Numbered from the stretch's first letter, positions 1 through 7,678 are shown. The stretch is 64,000 nucleotides of DNA from Sphaerochaeta sp. UBA5849 (GCA_002432715.1 DJGJ01000064.1:4796-68795); one strand, 5' to 3'. Notes: generated by a model not told the origin, from the sequence alone. A program made the numbers and translations.

Positions 1-105
1 CGTTATCTGTGCTGTGGGAAACATTTGCAGCACCGCCTCTGCCATGACATGCGCCATTGAGTGTCTAATTTTGGAGAGTTTCTCTCCTGCATCTTCCTTT
101 GCCAT
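1..105 (-). CDS. thrS: Threonyl-tRNA synthetase, N-terminal fragment
   Basis: Charges tRNA-Thr with threonine in the cytoplasm. Only the first 35 codons are in the window and the gene runs off the left edge. Reading from the ATG at 105, the protein begins MAKEDAGEKLSKIRHSMAHV. The HSMAHVMAEAV stretch is the HxxxH signature of the N2 editing domain, followed by FPTAQIT. That motif normally lies 60 or more residues in, after an N-terminal TGS domain, so this enzyme appears to lack TGS and start directly with the editing domain. An AGGAG ribosome site lies 7 bases before the ATG. Identification rests on a short fragment but is supported independently by the T-box leader just upstream. Confidence 0.82.
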   Translation of the reverse strand, partial: MAKEDAGEKLSKIRHSMAHVMAEAVLQMFPTAQIT

Positions 106-130
106 ACCATATCTCCTTGTATATACCAAC

Positions 131-430
131 AAAAAAGCCTTCATGCCTTCCCTCTCCGGTACGGCATCATCCGCATCCGGCAAGGACGAAGACATGAGGG
201 CTCTCATGTTCCGCGGTTCCACCTTGCTTCCCTTTTCGATGCTTCGCCACCGAAAAGGACGCTCAATTTACCTGTATCGCCAGGTGTGCGGCATAATCTA
301 CCAGGTTTCCCGTTCGGTATGCAGCTCAAAAGGGGTTTTCATCGAGCGCCTGCCAAATTCCTCTCAATCAAGGGAATTCTCCCTGTGGCCCCGTTGTCGA
401 CTACTCGTCTTTCTCATCGCCTTGTCAGAT
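131..430 (-). promoter_or_regulatory. T-box riboswitch leader of thrS
   Basis: On the minus strand, positions 226-211 read CAAGGTGGAACCGCGG, a near-perfect T-box core. A GCAAGG arm before the core pairs with CCTTGC at about 186-181, and an internal hairpin (ACATGAG/CTCATGT, about 208-191) completes the antiterminator. The alternative terminator pairs GTCTTCGTCCTT (193-182) with AAGGCATGAAGGC (149-137) with one bulged base, followed by six T (136-131), so it captures the 3' arm of the antiterminator as in classical T-boxes. A GACGAGTAGT stretch near 408-399 resembles the AGTA loop at the base of stem I. A candidate threonine specifier ACC lies at 318-316 (ATACCGA). Uncharged tRNA-Thr would favour read-through into thrS. 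The stem I fold was assigned by eye only. Confidence 0.85.
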
Positions 431-459
431 AGAATGCTTACATTGCAAAAAATTGTCAA
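431..459 (-). promoter_or_regulatory. Promoter of the thrS leader
   Basis: TTGACA at 459-454, a 17-base spacer and CATTCT at 436-431. The -35 overlaps the TGA stop of msrC, so the thrS leader starts immediately after the preceding gene. The -10 matches the consensus at only three positions. Confidence 0.5.
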
Positions 460-935
460 GAGTACAACAGGCGGGAAATAACGGCGGCAGCGCCCTCTAG
501 GAACTCTTGGTCCATCGAGGTGAATCGACCAAGCTTGGGGCTGTCGACATCGAGCACTCCCACCACCCTGCCCTTGGCATCGAGCAGAGGCACAACCAGT
601 TCGCTTCTGCTCGCACTGTCGCAGGCAATATGGTCGGCAAATGCATGCACATCGTCGACTCGAACACTCTTGGCGGTTCGGGCGCACAGTCCGCACACTC
701 CTCTGGAAAAAGGAATGTCGGTGCATGCGACCTTCCCTTGGAATGGGCCAAGCACCAATTTCTGACCTGAATCATCGACAAGGTAGAACCCCACCCAATT
801 GATGTCTTCCAAACATTCAGAGAGCAAAGCCGAGGCATTGGAGAGATGGCAGTAGCGCCTTTGCAGAGTTCCATCCCAATCACCGATCAAAGCAGCAAGC
901 TGATCAAGAATCCCGCCATCCTTGTGCAATACCAT
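456..935 (-). CDS. msrC: Free methionine-(R)-sulfoxide reductase, GAF type
   Basis: Reduces free methionine-R-sulfoxide in the cytoplasm, using the GAF fold as catalytic domain. The 159 residues cover one GAF domain and match the YebR/fRMsr family in length. Recognisable stretches are INWVGFYLV, LVLGPFQGKVACTDIPF, GVCGLCA and HIACDSASRSELVVPL. The three cysteines expected for the catalytic and resolving thiols are all present, in VACTD, GVCG and IACD. It starts 15 bases after the hydrogenase gene and is probably the last gene of that operon, which would link repair of oxidised methionine to oxygen-sensitive hydrogen metabolism (inference). Confidence 0.9.
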   Translation of the reverse strand: MVLHKDGGILDQLAALIGDWDGTLQRRYCHLSNASALLSECLEDINWVGFYLVDDSGQKLVLGPFQGKVACTDIPFSRGVCGLCARTAKSVRVDDVHAFADHIACDSASRSELVVPLLDAKGRVVGVLDVDSPKLGRFTSMDQEFLEGAAAVISRLLYS

Positions 936-950
936 ATACCACGCTCCTCA

Positions 951-2414
951 TCACTGGATTACCGACCGCATGGCTTTCACCGGCGCGGCGGCCTTGTTCC
1001 CTCCACGCAGCTTCATCGCCACTGAGGGTTTTACTACCACACCCGGGCCGTTGATGCAACCACCCTCGCAGCACATCACCTCGACCAAGTCGGCCTCGGC
1101 AGGTCGTTTCTCCCAGATTTTCATCGTTCTGAACATCTTCTTGTCTACCCCGTTGACCGGGAGCACCTGCACTTCATGGCTCGGGGCAAAGCGGCTCAGC
1201 ACGCAGGAGGCAACCCCACCAGAGAGTGCAAACTGCCGGCAGTCCTCGAATGAGGAGGTATCACCAAGATCGGAGCCCTCCAATTCCCGTACGTCGATGC
1301 CTTTGGCGATGAACAGGGAGGCAAGCTCGCTGAAGGTGATGACAGCATCGACCGTCTTCAACCTGAGTGCCTCCACCTTCTTTGCAAGGCAAGGACCTAT
1401 GAAGACGTTCTTAGTGGCAGGATTGAGCTCTTTTGCCTTCAGCGCCGCATACCCCATGGGAGAGAGAGCCGAGGAGCGGCGTTCACCGAGGAACGGCAGA
1501 TGCTTGTCGACAAGCTCCATGTAGGCAGGACAGCAGCTGGTGGTCATATATCCTTCACCCCTCGCTTTACGCTCGGCCAGCTCCTCGGCTTCATGCAGGC
1601 TTGTCGTCTCAGCCCCCTCGCTGACCTCCAGCACAGAGGAGAACCCGGCTGCAAGCAAGGCTGCCTTTATCTGGGAAAGCGTACCGGGAAACTGACCTTC
1701 TATGGCCGGGGCGATCAGGGCGGTTACATGCTCTTCTTTGCCGAGCATCTTGACTACCGGCATGAGGGATGAACGCTCGACTATGGCCCCGAACGGGCAG
1801 CTCATCGCACAGCGTCCACAACTGATGCACTTCTTGTAATCAATCTCCACATATCCCTCTTCGTTTTTCTTCACCGCATTGACCGGACAGGCTTCCTCGC
1901 AGGGAACCGGGATATGGACAACTGCATGGAAGGGGCATACTTCCTTGCACTTGCCGCAGCGGATGCAGCGGCTCTCATCAATATGGGCCTGCCCGCCGGA
2001 AAAGGTGATGCAATCCTTGGGGCAGTTTGCCAGACAAGGCCTGGCAAAACAGCCTCTGCAGGCATCGCTGATCAGGTAGCGGTCAGGAGGGCAGGAAGAA
2101 CAGGCGGTACTGATGGTCGTCAGAATCGGTGCGGCGCTCTTGTCTGTCTCCATCACCTCCTCTACATACTCGGCGAGGCTCTTCAGCTCATCGTCATCGG
2201 ATTCGATATTGATGCCCAAAAGTGCCATGATCCGGTAGCGGACCATCGCCCGCTCCTTGTAGATGCAGCATCTGTTGGGAACCCTCTGCTTGGGAATGAT
2301 CCTGATGGGAAGCTTGTCGACATTCTCCTTCAGCGTTCCCGCAAAGAACTCCTTGAGCACTTCTGCATGGACCTGACGCTTCATCAGCGTATATTGGTTG
2401 TTGAGTTCAAGCAC
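951..2414 (-). CDS. [FeFe] hydrogenase, group-B-like, with N-terminal ferredoxin clusters
   Basis: A 487-residue iron-iron hydrogenase catalysing reversible proton reduction with ferredoxin-type electron input. The N-terminal part carries RCCIYKERA, which I associate with group B enzymes. Cysteine-rich [4Fe-4S] segments follow (CRGCFARPCLANCPKDC, CIRCGKCKEVCP, CISCGRCAMSCP). The H-cluster motifs are TSCCPA (L1, both cysteines kept), GPCLAKKVE (L2) and VMCCEGGCINGPG (L3), so every cluster ligand and the proton-relay cysteine are present. L2 begins GPC rather than the MPC of group A, and L3 ends GPG rather than GGGQ. It overlaps the small ferredoxin gene upstream by 8 bases. Its layout resembles the distal hydrogenase gene of Thermoanaerobacterium hfs clusters. 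Catalytic direction cannot be told from sequence. Confidence 0.87.
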   Translation of the reverse strand: MLELNNQYTLMKRQVHAEVLKEFFAGTLKENVDKLPIRIIPKQRVPNRCCIYKERAMVRYRIMALLGINIESDDDELKSLAEYVEEVMETDKSAAPILTTISTACSSCPPDRYLISDACRGCFARPCLANCPKDCITFSGGQAHIDESRCIRCGKCKEVCPFHAVVHIPVPCEEACPVNAVKKNEEGYVEIDYKKCISCGRCAMSCPFGAIVERSSLMPVVKMLGKEEHVTALIAPAIEGQFPGTLSQIKAALLAAGFSSVLEVSEGAETTSLHEAEELAERKARGEGYMTTSCCPAYMELVDKHLPFLGERRSSALSPMGYAALKAKELNPATKNVFIGPCLAKKVEALRLKTVDAVITFSELASLFIAKGIDVRELEGSDLGDTSSFEDCRQFALSGGVASCVLSRFAPSHEVQVLPVNGVDKKMFRTMKIWEKRPAEADLVEVMCCEGGCINGPGVVVKPSVAMKLRGGNKAAAPVKAMRSVIQ

Positions 2415-2673
2415 GGGTTGCCTCCGTAAGGAGTTTGCACAGCATCTCCTGATTTACATTGCCATAGACCTTCTCACCGATGCGAACATAGGGGGGACGG
2501 TCCTTGGACTGTGCCTCCTTGCAGCCGCCGATGCAGCTGACTCCCTCGATCTCGCAACCGCCAAGTACCGCAGGGTCCAGAAATTCATTATAAAGGAGCA
2601 GGTCGGCACCCCCCTGCACAAAACAGGCGGTCCCAACACAAATCTGTACATGCACTTTCTCTTTCTTACCCAT
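2407..2673 (-). CDS. Thioredoxin-like [2Fe-2S] ferredoxin (NuoE/HydC type)
   Basis: An 88-residue single-domain protein resembling the 24 kDa NuoE fold, probably an electron carrier for the adjacent hydrogenases. The pattern CVGTACF near residues 12-17 and CEIEGVSCIGGC in the middle supplies the four [2Fe-2S] ligands plus one extra cysteine. The start has a good ribosome site (AGGAG, 6 bases before the ATG). It sits between the SpoIIE phosphatase gene (13-base gap) and the group-B-like hydrogenase (8-base overlap), so translation is probably coupled. No NuoF-like flavoprotein is nearby, so an NADH link through this carrier is not shown. Confidence 0.8.
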   Translation of the reverse strand: MGKKEKVHVQICVGTACFVQGGADLLLYNEFLDPAVLGGCEIEGVSCIGGCKEAQSKDRPPYVRIGEKVYGNVNQEMLCKLLTEATRA

Positions 2674-2686
2674 ATTGCTCTCCTGT

Positions 2687-3880
2687 TCAAATATATTCCT
2701 GTGAGGTCTCTTTCAAATAGACGTCTTCCAATGCCCTTCGAAGCCTGCCGATCAGGTTTCTCCGAATCCCTATCTCCACCGGTATGCTTGGATCCTGGTG
2801 GGCCTCATTGATTTTCGTTCCCACAATGAAGTGCACCTGATCGCTCTCCTGCATGACCTGGATGAACTTCTTCACTGCATCGTTGGTCATTGAGCGGACC
2901 GGTTTCTTTTGCTCCAGGGCGGTGGCCACCTTGCTGAGGGTAAGCATCCCCTCGGTCACCAGGTCAATGCCTTCCATCATCGAGCACGGGGGAACTTGGG
3001 CCGACCAGCAGCTCATATCCACCTTCAAAGGCTTTTGCATGAGACGTGATACAATTTGTGCAGTTGTCCCGCCGCTGACAATCTTTCTCCCTTCAAAATC
3101 CTTGATCTTTTGGACCAGCTGCCCATCATGCTCCTTGATGAACGGGGGTCCGGTCACCACCAGGGTACGCCTGGGCCTGCGGACATACACCACCATGCAG
3201 GTGATGTCATCCTTCGCACTGAGACGATCCAGGCTGTGTGCCCGACAGACAATGGCCTGGGCGAGATCATGGCTGGAGATGTCGGGATTGGCCTCGATCT
3301 GGGTGCGGGTGAACTCCCTGACCCCATCAAGACGCCACCCCAAGGGAAGGGATTTTCCCATCCCCGCCTGGGTGACCCCGTCACTGAAAATCACAAGGCG
3401 GCTGCCGATGGGCAACGTGAGCATGGAGTGCCCCAACACCTCTTTCTTGAATGCGCCGTCACGCTGCAGGTCGATATGCTCGACATCCCATTGCAAGCTT
3501 CTGCTTCCTTGGAACACCAAGGCGCCGGGATTGTCGTACTCCACCAGGTTCATGGCGACCTGGTCGCTTGGGAGCACCCTCAAATCCGCGATGGTAAAAG
3601 TGGCATAACTGATCTTTCGTTCCTTGCAAACCGGAAGCGTATTCATGATGATGCGCGCCGAATGGGTCAGATCCATCGGGCTGAAACTCAACTTGTGTGC
3701 CATGCGAGCCGTCAGGCTGGCCAATACGTTTGCCTTGACCCCGCTTCCCAAGCCATCGCTGAGGGTACATACAATCTGGTTGTTCTCAGGGTTCCGGGAG
3801 AGCAGGAACACATCTCCCCCGATCTTTTGCCCATCCTTGTAGATTTGGGCATAGTCGACATCGATGAAGAGATCGTTCAT
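2687..3880 (-). CDS. SpoIIE/PP2C-type serine phosphatase, hydrogenase-linked
   Basis: A 397-residue cytoplasmic protein whose N-terminal ~230 residues form a SpoIIE-like PP2C phosphatase. The metal-binding acidic motifs are visible as LSDGLGSG near residue 40, IFSDGVTQ near 166 and SAKDDITCMVV near 220. The C-terminal 160 residues (GGTTAQIVSRL, then a long helical end) have no assignment I trust. The start codon overlaps the PAS-hydrogenase stop by 4 bases. SpoIIE phosphatases next to PAS-bearing [FeFe] hydrogenases define the class called phosphatase-linked sensory hydrogenases (group C3). The likely job is to dephosphorylate an unknown partner in response to H2 or redox state (inference from that class). 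Confidence 0.85.
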   Translation of the reverse strand: MNDLFIDVDYAQIYKDGQKIGGDVFLLSRNPENNQIVCTLSDGLGSGVKANVLASLTARMAHKLSFSPMDLTHSARIIMNTLPVCKERKISYATFTIADLRVLPSDQVAMNLVEYDNPGALVFQGSRSLQWDVEHIDLQRDGAFKKEVLGHSMLTLPIGSRLVIFSDGVTQAGMGKSLPLGWRLDGVREFTRTQIEANPDISSHDLAQAIVCRAHSLDRLSAKDDITCMVVYVRRPRRTLVVTGPPFIKEHDGQLVQKIKDFEGRKIVSGGTTAQIVSRLMQKPLKVDMSCWSAQVPPCSMMEGIDLVTEGMLTLSKVATALEQKKPVRSMTNDAVKKFIQVMQESDQVHFIVGTKINEAHQDPSIPVEIGIRRNLIGRLRRALEDVYLKETSQEYI

Positions 3881-5697
3881 GACTCCACCTTGGTGAAACC
3901 ATCGCTCTGGCTGCTTGGGGGAACCTTGAATGCGTCTATGAGGCTGTTGAGCATGATCTCGGTCTCGGCGGCATTCTCCCCAAGCAGGCTGGCGATCTGC
4001 TGCACTGTCTCCAAGCTCTTCTGGATGACATCCTCGGCTTTCTTGATCACCGTCTCCCTCCTGACAGTGGGGGTGGTGACATCTTCGAACAACGCTCCCA
4101 CCAGATGTTGTTTCTCCACCGAGAAGAGGGTGACTTTCAGAAACTTGTCCTGATAGTGCAGGCGGTACTGCTGGGCCCGGGGATTGGAAAACTGGTTCTG
4201 GAATTTCTCATGGAACGGGACAAACCGTTCAAGCGGCAAACCGCCTACCAAACCCAGCAAGTCACCATCGATGGAGAAATCCAGGTCACCGAAAAGCTTG
4301 AGAAAGCTATTGTTGCAGTCGACGATTTTCAGCTGGTCATCGACGATGACCACCCCGATTGGAATGGTCCTGAGAAGCACATCGATCTTGCTCTGGGCCT
4401 CCTTGCGCATTTTGGTCACGCACATCTCGGGTTCAGCCATTCCATCAAGATACGCAATGGCCATTTCGCGGCAGCTGTTGTAGCCGCAACCCCCGCAGTT
4501 CAACTCCTCGGCCTTGTCCCGCTTGCCGAGAACCTTCAAGGCCTTCTCAATTTCGGTTTCATCGTGTAGTGAAACAAAGCTCGAAACCGGCAGGTCTTGA
4601 CTGTTGTCCCCGGACTTTTCAATCAAGGCATATCCTTTCTCGAGCAAGGTGGCAACAAAGTCCCGGTCACCAGCGAACAGCGGCCCTTCATCGGTAATGC
4701 GACTACGGGTATACCGCGAAGAGATGCCTTTCTTTGCCGCAGAGGAGCGCCCCTTTTCACAACCGGGCCCATTGATGCAGCCGCCCTCGCAAAAGAGCAG
4801 TTCCAGAAAGTCGGGGTTGACCTGTCCCTTCTCCATTCCTGCAAGCGTCCCGACCACCTGGTTTGAACCGCTGATGGCGACTGCCTTCGTTTGAAACGGG
4901 TCGCTCCCCCATGCAAGGGAAGCGATCATGCCGCCTTCGACAGGATAGAGGGTGGAGGAACCTGCCCTGCAGGGAACAAACGGGGGAACCAGGCAGGGAT
5001 CGGCAGCCACCTGCTCTGCAAGCAGAGCCAAATCGAGGTTCTCCAATTTCAGCCAAGTGCGCAGTTCCTCGAAAGTCAGGGCGAAATCAGGGTATCCGGG
5101 CGTCTCATCAGATTCCACCTTCTTTGCAATGCAAGGGCCGATGAAAACAACACCGATCTCCTGCCCATAGAGCTTTCTCAGGTATGCGCTATGGCACTGA
5201 AGCGGCGAAGGCACCTTGGCCAAGGAAGGAATCAAGGAAGGATAATACTTCAACACTGTCTGCACCACGGTGGGACACGCAGTGGATATCCAGGAGCATG
5301 TGCCTCCATTGCTTTGTGCATGCACTTCAATCGACTCATTGACCAATGCCGCACCGATTGCCGTTTCACTTACCGCACTGAATCCCAGACGATGCAAAGC
5401 CAATACCAAGGCATCCACACCCTCGGGGAATTCACTGGCGGCCGATGGAGCAAGGCTGCAGTAGATTTTTCTCCCGCTGGTCAGAAACTGTCTGACGCGG
5501 GCAAGATCATTGCGGATTTTTTTAGCATGGGAGGGGCAGATATCGACGCAATGGCCGCAGTAGATGCAGCGGTCCTTCACCACCACCGCCGAGCCATCCT
5601 TGACCTGAATCGCCTTGACCGGGCAGCCGCGCACACATTTATAACAATCCCGGCACTCGGTCAACTCGGTATAGATGGGGTGGATCATGCCTTCCAT
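3877..5697 (-). CDS. PAS-linked sensory [FeFe] hydrogenase, group-C3-like
   Basis: A 606-residue multidomain protein. In order: two [4Fe-4S] ferredoxin motifs (C15/18/21/25 and C44/47/50/54), an H-cluster domain, a CGGCGYNSC...C iron-sulfur motif near residue 400, a PAS domain around 425-530, and a helical tail. The L1 motif reads STACP at 138-142 where catalytic enzymes have TSCCP, so the proton-relay cysteine is alanine while the cluster-ligating cysteine stays. L2 (GPCIAKKVE) and L3 (FCEGGCINGPG) keep all cluster ligands. That pattern fits a hydrogen or redox sensor rather than a turnover enzyme. It lies between a NuoE-like ferredoxin (13-base overlap) and the SpoIIE phosphatase (4-base overlap), the same order as in hfs-type clusters. 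Confidence 0.87.
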   Translation of the reverse strand: MEGMIHPIYTELTECRDCYKCVRGCPVKAIQVKDGSAVVVKDRCIYCGHCVDICPSHAKKIRNDLARVRQFLTSGRKIYCSLAPSAASEFPEGVDALVLALHRLGFSAVSETAIGAALVNESIEVHAQSNGGTCSWISTACPTVVQTVLKYYPSLIPSLAKVPSPLQCHSAYLRKLYGQEIGVVFIGPCIAKKVESDETPGYPDFALTFEELRTWLKLENLDLALLAEQVAADPCLVPPFVPCRAGSSTLYPVEGGMIASLAWGSDPFQTKAVAISGSNQVVGTLAGMEKGQVNPDFLELLFCEGGCINGPGCEKGRSSAAKKGISSRYTRSRITDEGPLFAGDRDFVATLLEKGYALIEKSGDNSQDLPVSSFVSLHDETEIEKALKVLGKRDKAEELNCGGCGYNSCREMAIAYLDGMAEPEMCVTKMRKEAQSKIDVLLRTIPIGVVIVDDQLKIVDCNNSFLKLFGDLDFSIDGDLLGLVGGLPLERFVPFHEKFQNQFSNPRAQQYRLHYQDKFLKVTLFSVEKQHLVGALFEDVTTPTVRRETVIKKAEDVIQKSLETVQQIASLLGENAAETEIMLNSLIDAFKVPPSSQSDGFTKVES

Positions 5698-5945
5698 TCC
5701 CTGTTGTACAGCTCTCTTTTGACCAGTTCAAGGACGCTTGCAGTATCGAGGCCGCTGTAGGTTTCATTGTCGATCCTCAGGTTCGGACCTTTTGAACAGT
5801 TGCCGAGGCACAGGTGACCGGCCAATTCAACCTGATCGGACAAGCCCTCTTCCTTGAGATATGCTTCCAAGGCCTGCAGGGTTTGAGAATTTCCTCGAGC
5901 AAAGCAGGAGCTTCCCAGACAAAGTTCTACAACCAATTTATCCAT
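5685..5945 (-). CDS. NuoE-like [2Fe-2S] ferredoxin, first gene of the hydrogenase operon
   Basis: An 86-residue thioredoxin-like [2Fe-2S] protein starting MDKLVVELCLGSSCFARGN. The ligands are visible as CLGSSCF near the N-terminus and LCLGNCSKGP in the middle. An in-frame start 16 codons further up exists, but the ATG at 5945 has a GAGG ribosome site 8 bases upstream and matches the family start. It is paralogous in type to the 2407-2673 carrier but clearly different in sequence. It overlaps the PAS-hydrogenase by 13 bases. Role as its electron-transfer partner is inferred from position. Confidence 0.8.
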   Translation of the reverse strand: MDKLVVELCLGSSCFARGNSQTLQALEAYLKEEGLSDQVELAGHLCLGNCSKGPNLRIDNETYSGLDTASVLELVKRELYNREWKA

Positions 5946-5977
5946 CACTACGACCTCACAACCTGTTGTTGGGCTCA

Positions 5978-6006
5978 ATCGTACTGCGAACACCCCTGCA
6001 AGTCAA
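5978..6006 (-). promoter_or_regulatory. Candidate promoter of the hydrogenase operon
   Basis: TTGACT at 6006-6001, 17-base spacer, TACGAT at 5983-5978. This places transcription start near 5971, about 26 bases before the NuoE-like gene. No copy of the usual Rex operator (TTGTTAA...TTAACAA type) is visible over it. Confidence 0.5.
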
Positions 6007-6082
6007 TAATTCTTGAGAAAATGGAACTTTATTCTGAGTTTCCAGTATTTATATGGTATATTAATCCCGTTTAATTCATTTT

Positions 6083-6102
6083 AATATTCTTCTAGGAATA
6101 TT
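6083..6102. repeat. AT-rich inverted repeat between rex and the hydrogenase operon
   Basis: AATATTC and GAATATT are perfect 7-base arms around a 6-base centre (TTCTAG). It lies between the rex terminator and the hydrogenase promoter, roughly 80 bases upstream of the -35. It may be an operator, but the regulator is unknown. Confidence 0.4.
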
Positions 6103-6103
6103 T

Positions 6104-6128
6104 AAAAGGGGTACCGTAACGATACCCC
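6104..6128 (-). terminator. Terminator after rex
   Basis: On the minus strand GGGGTA (6128-6123) pairs with TACCCC (6113-6108), followed by four T. It separates the ispH-rex unit from the hydrogenase operon. Confidence 0.65.
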
Positions 6129-6146
6129 GTATTGCAATCAGTTAAT

Positions 6147-6818
6147 TTACCACTCGTCATCCTCTTCGAGCAGGTCTTCCTTGGCCATTTTCCGCTTGAC
6201 CTTGGCAGAAAGCACGGCAAAACTGGTTGCCAGGTCGGTACGCTGCACCACCACCCGAGGCGGAAGCTTCAAATCCTTCGGAGCAAAGTTCCAAATGGCA
6301 AGAATTCCGCATGCCACCAGTTTTTCAGCAACTTCTTGGGCTTGCACTGCAGGGACGGCGATGACCCCGATGTTCACATGGTTTTCCTCGAGGTACTGCT
6401 GCAGATGAGAAAGCGGATACACAGGAACATCGCCCAGTTTCGCACCCCACTTCTGCTGGTCGATGTCAAAGGCAGCCACAATCTTCAGTCCATAGCTCTC
6501 AAAACCCTCGTAGCGGGCAAGCGCCGATCCGAGATGGCCTGCTCCGATGAGCACTGCATCGGTCGCATTGTCCCAACCAAGGGTGTGCACGATTGCATCG
6601 ATGAGTTTGACTACGGTAAAGCCCACCTTTGGTTTGCCTTCAATTCCGGTGCATGAAATATCCTTGCGGACTTGAATCGGTTTCAGGCCGAGCTCATCGG
6701 CGAGCATGGTAGCCGATACCATTTCCATCCCCTCGTCGCGATAGCCCTTGAGAAGGCGGAGATAGGAAGGAAAACGCTTGATGGTGGGGATGGGAATTCC
6801 ACGGTTGTCTGTTGCCAT
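6147..6818 (-). CDS. rex: Redox-sensing transcriptional repressor Rex
   Basis: Cytoplasmic homodimeric repressor that releases DNA when NADH is high. About 223 residues, normal for the family. An N-terminal winged helix covers SATMLADELGLKPIQVRKDI, and a Rossmann NAD(H) domain begins at VLIGAGHLGSALARY. The ATG at 6818 is chosen because AGGAG lies 5 bases upstream; the ATG directly before it (6821) sits too close. It follows ispH with the stop TAA touching the first ATG (TAATGATG), so the two are co-translated. Its position immediately upstream of the hydrogenase operon makes that operon an obvious target, although no standard Rex operator is visible there. The acidic tail (LLEEDDEW) is unremarkable. 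Confidence 0.93.
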   Translation of the reverse strand: MATDNRGIPIPTIKRFPSYLRLLKGYRDEGMEMVSATMLADELGLKPIQVRKDISCTGIEGKPKVGFTVVKLIDAIVHTLGWDNATDAVLIGAGHLGSALARYEGFESYGLKIVAAFDIDQQKWGAKLGDVPVYPLSHLQQYLEENHVNIGVIAVPAVQAQEVAEKLVACGILAIWNFAPKDLKLPPRVVVQRTDLATSFAVLSAKVKRKMAKEDLLEEDDEW

Positions 6819-6820
6819 CA

Positions 6821-7678
6821 TTACTCCTGTTGCAGTGCATCGACGATACTCTCTACGAGAGAGGACGGTGTGGATGCCCCCGCTGTAATGCCCAGTATAG
6901 CACACTGGCGCATTTCATTTGTGATTTCTGCTGCTTCCTCTATATGCCAAGCCTTCCTGCCCATTTCAAGAACCATCGAGTACAGCGCCTTGGTATTCGC
7001 ACTGTCCTTTCCTCCGATGACCAGCACAGCATCACATTGCCCGGCAAGCTCGCTCAGGGCGGTCCTGCGATTCACCGAGCTGGGACAGATATCATTTACA
7101 AACACCACCTCAATGCCTTTCTGCTGCCAGGATGTCAAGGCAGCCTGTATCTGCATCCACAAGTTCTGGTCGAAAGTGGTCTGTACAAATACAGCGTAAG
7201 ATACGCCTTCCCCAGGCTCTCCTACGTCCTCAAGAGTTGTGATGAGCCTGCTGGTGATGGGCTTTCCATCGAGCAAGACCTCCTGCATGGCTGTCGACTC
7301 AGGGTGTTTGTAGTGCCCGACAACCAGGATCGTATGGGTGACGGCATAGTGGGCTATATGCAGGAGATTGCGTTTGACCACCGGACAGGTGGTATCCACA
7401 ATCTGATATCCGGCATCCAGAAAATCTGAACGCAGCTTATCCCCCACTCCGTGGGCCCGCAGGACCACCACTCCTCGCTCGTGCCCTTCGGGCCCGGCTA
7501 TCTCAATCATTCCTGCTTGGGCGAAATGGTTGCAGACTTGCTTGTTATGGATCAATTTACCCAAGGAGTACACAGGAAGCCCGGTCTTCCGGGCATCCTC
7601 GATGGCGCCCCAGGCCATATCAAGCGCCCGTGAAACCCCTTTGCAATACCCCATGGTAGGTGACATGACTAGTTTCAT
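6821..7678 (-). CDS. ispH: 4-hydroxy-3-methylbut-2-enyl diphosphate reductase
   Basis: Last step of the MEP isoprenoid pathway, reducing HMBPP to IPP and DMAPP with a [4Fe-4S] cluster. The start MKLVMSPTMGYCKGVSRALD is chosen because earlier in-frame starts overlap secF and have no homology. Cluster cysteines are in GYCKGV, DTTCPVVKR and NDICPSSVNRR. Substrate-binding histidines are in RAHGV and GHYKHPE. A GKDSANT motif and a C-terminal AGASTPSSLV complete the fold. About 285 residues, normal length. It is followed directly by rex. A good terminator lies between secF and this gene, so a local promoter is expected, but I could not place one confidently. Confidence 0.93.
   Translation of the reverse strand: MKLVMSPTMGYCKGVSRALDMAWGAIEDARKTGLPVYSLGKLIHNKQVCNHFAQAGMIEIAGPEGHERGVVVLRAHGVGDKLRSDFLDAGYQIVDTTCPVVKRNLLHIAHYAVTHTILVVGHYKHPESTAMQEVLLDGKPITSRLITTLEDVGEPGEGVSYAVFVQTTFDQNLWMQIQAALTSWQQKGIEVVFVNDICPSSVNRRTALSELAGQCDAVLVIGGKDSANTKALYSMVLEMGRKAWHIEEAAEITNEMRQCAILGITAGASTPSSLVESIVDALQQE

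Noticed and set aside
14..481. Two overlapping plus-strand open frames at the left edge
   Set aside because: They lie antisense to thrS, its T-box leader and promoter, and show no recognisable protein features.
5946..6146. Canonical Rex box before the hydrogenase operon
   Set aside because: CAACAACAGGTTGTG near the start site has Rex-like ends but is not symmetric enough to call.
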